36,560 nucleotides of DNA, taken from NCBI RefSeq assembly GCF_019244115.1, contig NZ_JAFATE010000344.1, forward strand, positions 1-36,560, given 5' to 3'. The notes under the pieces are model-generated. The model was not told where the DNA came from. It did no database searches and saw nothing but the letters and a program-made list of their open reading frames with translations. Position 1 is the first letter of the stretch. Each line of letters begins with the position of its first letter. The stretch comes from Bradyrhizobium sp. (GTDB taxonomy: Bacteria; Pseudomonadota; Alphaproteobacteria; Rhizobiales; Xanthobacteraceae). This document shows positions 11,686 through 19,465 of the stretch, one piece after another. The translations under genes were made by a program, and so were the position numbers.

Positions 11686-13824
11686 CTACCCCGTCACCTT
11701 GCTTTTCGCGCCCCAATAGGCATCGTAGCCGCACCAGCTCTCGTCGGCGCCATCGAGCTTGATGCGCCCGATCCGGTTGTTCTCGAGGCCGCCGAGATAG
11801 AGATAGCCCTTGTGCTCGCGCATCGAGGTCAGCGTCGAATGCGAGATGCCGGTCGGATCCCACCAGGACTCCAGGGCCTCGCCCTGCTCGTTGAATTTCA
11901 GCACGCAGCCGTGATTGAGCGCCGGCGCCAGCCACTCGTCCGTCGGCACCTGCTTGACCATGCGAAGGCGGAAACCCGGCTTGCGCGCCGCGAGGTCGAA
12001 GGTCGGCGTGCGAATGCCGACCAGCGCCAGCCAGTAATTGCCATCGGAGGCGCGGTTGATGTTGTCGGGATTACCCGGCAGCTCGTCGATCAGGATCTCG
12101 GTCTGGCCCCGCTTTGGGCCTGCAAGCCAGTAGCGAAAGATCTTGCATAGCGAAGTCGAGGCGATCAGCAGCGATTTTCCGTCGTGGGAGACACAGACCC
12201 CGTTCGGGAAATAGAAATGGTTGATGATGGTGCGCGTGGTCTTCGTCTTGGGATCGTAGCAGACCATGCGGCCGTTCGGACGGGCCTCCAAAATGTCGAG
12301 CGTGTTGGTCGTCATCTCGTAGCGCGTGGTGCAATCGGAAAAATAGATTTTTCCGTCGGGGCCGATGTCGAGATCGTCGGCCATGCGGAGGCGGGAATCG
12401 TCGTTCAGCTTATACCAGGTGCGGTTGGTCTCGTCGGTGACCTTGAACACCTCGCCATCCGGCTTGACACCATAGACGCCCATGCCCGCAACGGCGACGA
12501 TCAAGTTCTCGTCGCGGTCGAACTGCATGCCGAGCGGCCGGCCGCCGATATGGGCGAACACTTCGCGCTTTTCGAAATTGGGGCCGGAGAAGCGGATGAT
12601 GTTGCCGTCGCGGGTCGAGCCGTAGAGGCGGTCCTGGCGGTCGAGGATGACGTCCTCCGGCCCCTCGACCTGGTTGAGCCCGATCGCCTGGGCGTTGATG
12701 AGGCGGTCGTTCTGCGCATAGGGCGAGGCCGCGCCTACCTGCACCGAGGGCGCCGGCGAGAGCGCGACAAAGGCGGGATTGACGTAGATCTTCTGGATCG
12801 CCTTGCCACGGTTCTTGGCCCATTTGACATCGATGCCGACGGCGGCGAGGAGGATGATGCCGATGACGGCCGAGGTCACGTAGCCGGGGATGCCCATCCG
12901 CACCAGGCCGTTGATCAAGAGGAAGACGATCAGGGCGCCGATCATCGCGCGCCAGACCGTGCCCTTGCCGCCGGCGAGCGAGACGCCGCCGAGCACGACC
13001 GCGGTCAGGGCCTGGAACTCCCAGCCCACGCCGGTCGTCGAGTCGGTGGAGGATTGCCGCGCCGCGTAGAAGATGCCGCTGGCCGCGCACAGCACGCCCG
13101 AGAGAACATAGGTGAAGAACAGGATCAGCCGGACGCGGATGCCGGCATGCCGCGCCGCCTTGCGGCTGGCGCCGATTGCCGTGAGATGCCAGCCATAACG
13201 CGAGCGCGACAGGAAGATGTGGCAGACCAGCAGCACGACGAAGAGCGTCGCGGCATTGATCGGGATGCCGAGCACGCTGCCGACGCCGAGAAAATCCCAG
13301 GCATCGCTGTCGACCGAGTTGGTGGCGAACACCTGGGCGTAGCTGGTGTTGAGGAGGTTGACGCAGGCGCGCAGGATGATCAGCATCACCAGCGTAGTCA
13401 GGAACGGCCGCGTCTTCAAGAAGCCGATCAGGAGCCCGTTGACGCTGCCGAGCGCGGCGCCAACCGCAAGCGTCGCCGGGATCGCGAGGGACACGGGAAG
13501 CTCGAGCACGAACAGGAAGTACAGCGCCGAGAAATTGCAGAACGCAAAGATGGCGCCGACCGAGAGATCGATGCCGCCGCTGATCAGGCAAAACCCCATC
13601 GCGAGCGCGACGAAACCGAACTCGGCGAACAGGCGCAGCAGCGACAGCGTGTTCTGGATCGTAGCGTAGTCCGGGATCGTGAGCGCGAAATAGAGCCAGA
13701 GAGCGATCATGACCGTGAACGGAATCACGGGCTCGAACCACTGCTTCAACAGCAGCTCTGACAGGAGCAGGCGCGGCGAGAAGCGCCGCACCGAGGCGGT
13801 CCATGAATCCGCAGCCATCGACAT
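11686..13824 (-). CDS. Fusion protein: RbsC-type ABC transporter permease + C-terminal strictosidine synthase-like/SMP-30 beta-propeller
   Basis: N-terminal about 350 aa polytopic BPD_transp_2-like permease (SGGIDLSVGAIFAFCNF, VLGGVSLAGGKGTVWRAMIGALIV), then a continuous frame into LNQVEGPEDVILDRQDRLYGSTRDGNIIRFSG...YFSDCTTRYEM...NGVCVSHDGKSLLIASTSLCKIFRYWLAGPKRGQTEILIDELPGNPDNI; start trimmed to ATG 13824. Confidence 0.88.
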   Translation of the reverse strand: MSMAADSWTASVRRFSPRLLLSELLLKQWFEPVIPFTVMIALWLYFALTIPDYATIQNTLSLLRLFAEFGFVALAMGFCLISGGIDLSVGAIFAFCNFSALYFLFVLELPVSLAIPATLAVGAALGSVNGLLIGFLKTRPFLTTLVMLIILRACVNLLNTSYAQVFATNSVDSDAWDFLGVGSVLGIPINAATLFVVLLVCHIFLSRSRYGWHLTAIGASRKAARHAGIRVRLILFFTYVLSGVLCAASGIFYAARQSSTDSTTGVGWEFQALTAVVLGGVSLAGGKGTVWRAMIGALIVFLLINGLVRMGIPGYVTSAVIGIILLAAVGIDVKWAKNRGKAIQKIYVNPAFVALSPAPSVQVGAASPYAQNDRLINAQAIGLNQVEGPEDVILDRQDRLYGSTRDGNIIRFSGPNFEKREVFAHIGGRPLGMQFDRDENLIVAVAGMGVYGVKPDGEVFKVTDETNRTWYKLNDDSRLRMADDLDIGPDGKIYFSDCTTRYEMTTNTLDILEARPNGRMVCYDPKTKTTRTIINHFYFPNGVCVSHDGKSLLIASTSLCKIFRYWLAGPKRGQTEILIDELPGNPDNINRASDGNYWLALVGIRTPTFDLAARKPGFRLRMVKQVPTDEWLAPALNHGCVLKFNEQGEALESWWDPTGISHSTLTSMREHKGYLYLGGLENNRIGRIKLDGADESWCGYDAYWGAKSKVTG

Positions 13825-13901
13825 CGGAAAAGCCCTCCCGGTCACAACGCGCGAACTGCCGGCCCGCATTTGTCGCAGGCCGGCGCGACCCACGTCCCAG
13901 A

Positions 13902-14927
13902 CTACTTCTTCGGAAGGGCGAAGCAGTTGGCGCCGCTGGCGTTGCTCTTATCGAGCCAGATCGGCCGGGTGTAATATTCGAGATGTTTTGTGCCGGGCTT
14001 GTCGCCGGACTCCAGCAGGGTCTGCGCCGCGAACATCAGGTCGTGGCCCTGTTCGGTCGCCTTGTAGCTCAGGAACTTGTAAAAATTGCCCTGATTGAGC
14101 TGGTCGCAATCGAGCTGCGAGCCTTCGCCCGAGGCATAGATCTTCACGTCGTCGATCTTGTTCGCATTGCGGATCGCCTGCGCCGCACCGGACTGCATGA
14201 TGCCCCAGAAGCCGACGCTGGCGCAGAGATCCGGGTGCTGCTGAATGACGGTCGCGGTGATGTTGATTGCGGTGTTGGTGTCCCAGTTGGCGGCCTGGTT
14301 GGACACGACCTTGATCGCCGAATCCTTGCCAAACACCTCCATGATGCCGGCGACCTGGTCGACGCTGGCGGCCGCGGTGAGCTCGCCCTGGATGATCTGG
14401 ACCTTGCCCGATTTGCCCGAGCCGGAGCCGCACTGCTTGACCACGTCGGTCGCCAGCATCTTGCCGATCTCGTTCCAGTCGGCGCCGACGAAGGCGCCGG
14501 ACTTGTAGTTCGACGACATGTTGATCTGGATGACATGCGTGCCCTGGCTCTCGGCCCGCTTGAGGTCCTTCATCAGCAGCGTGACGCTCGGATTCTGCAC
14601 GATCAGCACGTCGGGCTTCTGGTCGACCAGCGCGGTCAACGCCTGCTGCATGGCGGAGGGATTGTTGTTGGGATCGCGCACGATGTATTTCATGCCGCGC
14701 CACTCGGCCTCCTCCTGCACCACGCGGCCCCATTCGTCGGACAGCGGCACGCCGAGGGCAATCGGCAGATAGGCGATGCTCTTGCCCTTCAACGACTTGT
14801 CGTAGTCGGCGCGGAGTTCGCGCGCGGTCTTGGTGCCGCCTTCCTCCTGCGCAGACGCCATCAATGGCAGCGCTGCGAGTGCGAGCCCCGCAACCGCTGC
14901 CGTCCACGCTTTCGAGACCTTGCTCAT
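13902..14927 (-). CDS. Sugar-type ABC transporter periplasmic substrate-binding protein
   Basis: 341 aa with signal peptide MSKVSKAWTAAVAGLALAALPLMASAQ and a periplasmic-binding-protein type-1-like fold sequence (ALTALVDQKPDVLIVQNPSVT...). Confidence 0.88.
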   Translation of the reverse strand: MSKVSKAWTAAVAGLALAALPLMASAQEEGGTKTARELRADYDKSLKGKSIAYLPIALGVPLSDEWGRVVQEEAEWRGMKYIVRDPNNNPSAMQQALTALVDQKPDVLIVQNPSVTLLMKDLKRAESQGTHVIQINMSSNYKSGAFVGADWNEIGKMLATDVVKQCGSGSGKSGKVQIIQGELTAAASVDQVAGIMEVFGKDSAIKVVSNQAANWDTNTAINITATVIQQHPDLCASVGFWGIMQSGAAQAIRNANKIDDVKIYASGEGSQLDCDQLNQGNFYKFLSYKATEQGHDLMFAAQTLLESGDKPGTKHLEYYTRPIWLDKSNASGANCFALPKK

Positions 14928-14972
14928 GATTTCCTCCCGGTTTCTCGATGTGAAAGCTTCTTGAATTTCCGA

Positions 14973-15986
14973 TCAGTCGCCTTGTCGCGCTGTTTCCTCG
15001 TCGCGGGGATGCAAAAAATTGTCGAGCACGATGGCCGCGAGCAGCACGATGCCCTTGATGATGTTCTGCACCTCGTTGTTGACGTCCATGATGGTGAAGG
15101 CGTTGAGCAGGATGCCGATCAGCACGCAGCCGACGACCACGCTGAACACGCTGCCACGGCCGCCGACCAGACTGATGCCGCCGATCACCACCACCAGCAC
15201 CACGTCGTAGATCATCGTGCCCTGGATGATCATCATCTGCATGCTGCCGGTGGTGCCGACCCAGACCAGGCCCGCGATCCAGGCGAGCAGGGCGACCAGG
15301 ACGTGCTCGAGCACGATCAGCGGCCGCAGCGCAACGCCGGACAGCCGCGCGGCTTCCGGGTTGTCGCCCTGGGCGTAGATGAAACGACCGGTCGAGGTTT
15401 TCGACAGGAACAGATGCATGACGATCGCCGCGCCCGCGAACACGAAGATCGGCACGGGAATCCCGAACAGCTGTCCGCCACCGAGATACATCAGCGCCGG
15501 CGCGTCCTTCGGCGCATAGAGCACCCAGGCCGGCGCGAAGGAGAACGCAAGCCCGTAGATCACAAAGCCCGCCGCGAGGGTGACGAACAGCGCCGGCGCC
15601 TCGACGAAAGCGACCATGATGCCGTTGACGATACCGATTGCGAGCGCGATCGCGAGTGCAATCAGACAGGCCCAGCCGATCGGCAGGCCCTTCTGCATTT
15701 CAATGAGAGCGATCGCCCAGGAGCCGGCCATGATCGCGACTTCGCTCAAATCGATGCCGCGGCTGATCACGATCAGTCCCATGCCCAGGCCAAGGATGCC
15801 GAGGATCGAGATGCTGCGCAGCAGGTTGAGCAGATTAGAGAGCGTCGCAAAACCGTGCAAAGTGAGGCCGAAGCCGATCAGCAGCGCGATCGTGATCAAC
15901 AGAACGATCTGCTCCTGGTTGGGCTTGGCCAGGTTCAGGCGAAGGCGGGACGTGCGCGGCGGGGCAAGAGGCGAGTCAAAGGCCAC
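14973..15986 (-). CDS. ABC transporter permease (RbsC-like)
   Basis: 337 aa; GTG start; LGMGLIVISRGIDLSEVAIMAGSWAIAL, VVIGGISLVGGRGSVFSVVVGCVLIGIL. Confidence 0.9.
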   Translation of the reverse strand: MAFDSPLAPPRTSRLRLNLAKPNQEQIVLLITIALLIGFGLTLHGFATLSNLLNLLRSISILGILGLGMGLIVISRGIDLSEVAIMAGSWAIALIEMQKGLPIGWACLIALAIALAIGIVNGIMVAFVEAPALFVTLAAGFVIYGLAFSFAPAWVLYAPKDAPALMYLGGGQLFGIPVPIFVFAGAAIVMHLFLSKTSTGRFIYAQGDNPEAARLSGVALRPLIVLEHVLVALLAWIAGLVWVGTTGSMQMMIIQGTMIYDVVLVVVIGGISLVGGRGSVFSVVVGCVLIGILLNAFTIMDVNNEVQNIIKGIVLLAAIVLDNFLHPRDEETARQGD

Positions 15987-16232
15987 GGCAGCTCCGCGAC
16001 GCAGCGTGGCGCTGCCTTAGTGGTGGACGAGGCCGCGACCTTGCGCATCACATCCCTCCCAAGTTTTTTGTTGGGATCAACCTTCCACGGGATGGCGGCG
16101 CTCGTCAAATATCAAATGAAGTGCGGCGCGTGCGGTGATGCTGAAACCAAACAATGCGATTCGGTCGACGTACGAGACGTGCAGGCCTCGATCGCGATCG
16201 TCAGCGAGCGCCCATGTATGCCACGACGAGCG

Positions 16233-16251
16233 TTTGAAACTAAGTTTCAAA
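16233..16251. promoter_or_regulatory. Perfect 19-bp inverted repeat, candidate operator for the ABC/propeller operon
   Basis: TTTGAAACT-A-AGTTTCAAA; contains TGAAAC-N3-GTTTCA, which resembles the KdgR (IclR-family) consensus. Confidence 0.6.
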
Positions 16252-16346
16252 TCGCATCGCAACGGTAGGATGATGAGATGCGTTTCAATGCGCGATGCAC
16301 ACTATCGGCGTTATCGCGATAGGCGGTGTAGCACTGGCCCTTCCAC

Positions 16347-16440
16347 GTCGTCATGGCCGGGCTTGTCCCGGCCATCCACGTCTTAGACCCAAAAAGGAAG
16401 AAAGACGTGGATGCCCGGCACAAGGCCGGGCATGACGACT
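16347..16440. repeat. Bradyrhizobium-type palindromic intergenic repeat, copy 1
   Basis: cgtcgtcatggccgggcttgtcccggccatccacgtctt...aagacgtggatgcccggcacaaggccgggcatgacgac: two hairpins in head-to-head arrangement; matches 32011-32102 in inverted orientation. Confidence 0.85.
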
Positions 16441-16451
16441 GTTGGGATTGC

Positions 16452-17663
16452 TTATTCCGGCAGCCGCAAAATCTGGCAGGGTGAGCCGGCCTTAGCCGCC
16501 GGCGCGAACGGCGGACGGATCACCAGCGCCTGTGCTGAAGCGAGAAAGCCGAGCAGGGACGAGTCCTGGTGCGTGACCGGCGTCGCAATCCATGCGCCGT
16601 CCGCGCGCCGTTCGAGGCGTGCGCGCAGATAGTCCTCGCGCAGATCGTTGGCGTCGAGGTCGCGGCCGAGCACGGCCTGCTCGCGGGCATCGTGAAGCAC
16701 GCGGGCGCCGGACAGCGCCCGGATCAGCGGCACCAGGAACAACAGGCTGCAGACATAGGAGGAGACGGGATTGCCGGGCAGGCCGATCACGCGCATCGCG
16801 CCGAGCCGCCCGTGCATCATCGGCTTGCCCGGCCGCATCGCGATCTTCCAGAAGGCGATTGTCACGCCTTCGGCCTCCAGGGATTCCTTGACCAGATCGT
16901 GATCGCCGACGGAGGCGCCGCCGGTGGTGATGAGAATGTCGGCCGCTGCGTCACGCGCCTGACGGATTCCTGCCGTGGTTGCCGCTGTCGTGTCGGCGGC
17001 GACGCCGAGATCGATCGTCTCGGCGCCCTCGGCGCGCGCCAGCGCCCGCAGCGCATAGCCATTGGAATAGACGATCTGCCCGGGCCCGGGGATGCTTCCG
17101 GGCATCACCAGTTCGTCGCCAGTGGCGAGCAGGGCCACTTTCGGCCGCCGCCGCACCGGGAGTTTTGGATAGTTCATGCTGGCGGCGAGCGACAGATCGC
17201 GGTCGCTGAGGCGCCTGCCGGCTTTCAGCAGCACGTCGCCCTCGCGGAAATCGACGCCGGCGGGACGGATGTGGCGTCCGGGCCTCGCCGCTTCCGTAAT
17301 CCTGATCGTGCTGCCGTCGGCGATGGTGTCTTCCTGGATCACGACGGCGTCGGCCCCTTTCGGAATGACGCCGCCGGTGAAGATGCGGGCGGCTTCGGCG
17401 GGGCCGATCGCACGGTCGAACGGCCGGCCGGCTGCGACCTCGCCGATGACCGTGAGCCGCGCGTCGGGCTTGGTGGCATCCTGCGAGCGCACGGCATAGC
17501 CGTCCATCGCCGACATCGCCTCCGGCGGCTGGGTACGGAGCGCCGCCACATCGCGTGCCAGAATGCGGTGGTAGGCCGCATCGAGTGCGATCATCTCCTC
17601 GGGAAGCGGCTCGCTGCCTGCAAGGATGGCGGCAATCGCATCGGCAACCGGCATCAAGCCCAC
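16452..17663 (-). CDS. moeA: Molybdopterin molybdenumtransferase
   Basis: 403 aa; MGLMPVADAIAAILAGSEPLPEEMIALDAAYHRILARDVAALRTQPPEAMSAMDGYAVRSQD, TGGASVGDHDLV, GLPGNPVSSYV. Confidence 0.95.
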   Translation of the reverse strand: MGLMPVADAIAAILAGSEPLPEEMIALDAAYHRILARDVAALRTQPPEAMSAMDGYAVRSQDATKPDARLTVIGEVAAGRPFDRAIGPAEAARIFTGGVIPKGADAVVIQEDTIADGSTIRITEAARPGRHIRPAGVDFREGDVLLKAGRRLSDRDLSLAASMNYPKLPVRRRPKVALLATGDELVMPGSIPGPGQIVYSNGYALRALARAEGAETIDLGVAADTTAATTAGIRQARDAAADILITTGGASVGDHDLVKESLEAEGVTIAFWKIAMRPGKPMMHGRLGAMRVIGLPGNPVSSYVCSLLFLVPLIRALSGARVLHDAREQAVLGRDLDANDLREDYLRARLERRADGAWIATPVTHQDSSLLGFLASAQALVIRPPFAPAAKAGSPCQILRLPE

Positions 17664-17687
17664 GGCAAGACTCCCAAATTCATCTGG

Positions 17688-18317
17688 CTAGATCCCGAGT
17701 GCGGCGAGCGCATCCGCGACGTCCTCGGATGACCTGACATGGACGGCCTGAAGGCCGCAGGCCCGCGCCCCCCTGACGTTCTCGGCGCTATCGTCGAAGA
17801 ACAGGATGCGCGAGGCCGGCACGCCGATCGCCTCCACCACGTGATCATAGGCGGCCTTGTCCGGTTTTCTTAAGCCGATCGTGGAGGACAGATAGACCTC
17901 ACGAAAATGGCCGAGGAGGGGGGCATAGGCAACGGTGAAATGTGCGACATGCGCACCGTTGGTGTTGGAGAAGGCGTAGAGCGGGAGGTGGTTTGCGGCG
18001 CGCGCCAGGTGATCCGCGATATCAGGCATTTCGCCGGCGAAGATCGCGTTCCATCCTTCCAGGAATTGCGCGTCGGAAATCGCAATCCCGAGCGCTGCGC
18101 GCAGCGTCGCAAAATAGTCGGAGTCGCTGATCTGCCCGGTCTCATGCAGCCGATAGGCTTCATCGCGCACGAAGCGGGTGAGGATGTCTGACGGTGCGCA
18201 GCCGGCGTGGCCGGCCCATGTGGCAATCGCCCTGGCAAAATCGATGTCGAGCACCACGCGTCCGAGATCGAACAGCAGCGCGTCGGCGGAGCCCTTGGCG
18301 AGAGGTGCTGATGGCAT
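17688..18317 (-). CDS. HAD-superfamily hydrolase, YihX-like
   Basis: LLFDLGRVVLDIDFARAIATWAGHAG resembles the YihX-type motif FDLGNVIVDIDF; motif III/IV region GLRKPDKAAYDHVVEAIGVPASRILFFDDSAENVRGA. Confidence 0.88.
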   Translation of the reverse strand: MPSAPLAKGSADALLFDLGRVVLDIDFARAIATWAGHAGCAPSDILTRFVRDEAYRLHETGQISDSDYFATLRAALGIAISDAQFLEGWNAIFAGEMPDIADHLARAANHLPLYAFSNTNGAHVAHFTVAYAPLLGHFREVYLSSTIGLRKPDKAAYDHVVEAIGVPASRILFFDDSAENVRGARACGLQAVHVRSSEDVADALAALGI

Positions 18318-18321
18318 CAGA

Positions 18322-19422
18322 TCAAATTCCCCGGCTGCGATGGCGGGCGGCCTGCAGCGACGTGGCGACGAAACCGACGTCGATGAGGCCGCGGTAAAGC
18401 TCCTGCGAGTAGAGCAGCACGGTCAGCACGGCGGCGAGTGCTGCGGCTCCGATCGCAGCCGGGCCCGGGCTTGCGCACAGTGCCTGGATGATGGCGTCGA
18501 GCGCCGCCACAGGGGTGGACGGAGGGCTGGTGCACGCGGAGGCCAGTTGCGCTGCGAATACGGTCGCGCAAGCCGGCACCACGGCGGCATTCGCCGCGGC
18601 GAGTGCGATCACGATGATGGCAAGCCCCTTTCGCAGGGTCAGAACCACATCGGCCAGCTTGACGACGAGAAGGCTGGCGAGGGCGAAGACCGCCGCAATC
18701 GACCCGGCCTGCATGCGATCGACGGTCGCTGCGGACTGGGCGCCCCACCACAGGATGGCAGCCGCGCCGGCGAGCACAAACAGGTTAGCCTTGGCGAATT
18801 CCGGGAATTTGCAGCGGAGCAGGCGGAACACGGTCTTTTCGAGCAGGTCCAGGAGCGCGCAGGCGATCAGGCCAGCGCAAAAGCCGCCGGCGTGGATGCC
18901 CCAGTCGATGCGCGGATTGCTGAGCGCCAGCACGACATTCAGGCCGATATTAATGACGAAGAAGTTGCCGGGAAGGTCGGTCCGGCCGAGGATCCACAGG
19001 CACAGCAGTGCGCCCAGGATGCCGGAGGTCGCGCCCGATGCGCCCACCGTGAGATAGGGTTTTGCGTGAAGGGCGTCACCGATGATGGCGCCGAACACCA
19101 GCGCGCTCGCGTAGACCACGACGAAATAGGTCCAGCCCAGCCGCCTTTCGAGCTGTCCGCCCCACAGCAGCAGGCATAGCATGTTGGTGAGGAGATGGAC
19201 GAGGTTCGAATGCAGAAATCCATAGGCGATCAAGCGCCAGTATTCCTGGCGCGGCAGCGCGAAGGCATGCATGGCGCCATAGCGGTACAGCAGCGCGCCG
19301 GGCAGTTCCGGCGTCCCGGCAAGCTTCAGGCACAGCGCGAACACCAGGATGTTCACGGCCAGCAGCAGATAAACTGCCGCCTGAGGCGCCGCGAAAAAGC
19401 TCTGACTGTCGCGATAGGCCAT
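18322..19422 (-). CDS. Rhomboid-family intramembrane serine protease with C-terminal membrane extension
   Basis: MAYRDSQSFFAAPQAAVYLLL...FLHSNLVHLLTNML, catalytic GASGATSG and GIHAGGFCAG; start trimmed to ATG 19422. Confidence 0.9.
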   Translation of the reverse strand: MAYRDSQSFFAAPQAAVYLLLAVNILVFALCLKLAGTPELPGALLYRYGAMHAFALPRQEYWRLIAYGFLHSNLVHLLTNMLCLLLWGGQLERRLGWTYFVVVYASALVFGAIIGDALHAKPYLTVGASGATSGILGALLCLWILGRTDLPGNFFVINIGLNVVLALSNPRIDWGIHAGGFCAGLIACALLDLLEKTVFRLLRCKFPEFAKANLFVLAGAAAILWWGAQSAATVDRMQAGSIAAVFALASLLVVKLADVVLTLRKGLAIIVIALAAANAAVVPACATVFAAQLASACTSPPSTPVAALDAIIQALCASPGPAAIGAAALAAVLTVLLYSQELYRGLIDVGFVATSLQAARHRSRGI

Positions 19423-19465
19423 GAGCGGCGAATCCCCGGGCGACGGGATGCGCGCCCGCCGGTTC

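Noticed and set aside
12184-13761. 525 aa plus-strand ORF and the 464 aa alternative minus frame (12410-13804)
   Set aside because: Both overlap the clearly real permease-propeller fusion and have low-complexity Arg/Asp/His-rich translations
13803-16268. 821 aa plus-strand ORF
   Set aside because: Antisense to the fusion gene start, binding protein and permease; composition (runs of H, D, E, Q, R) is typical of spurious high-GC antisense frames
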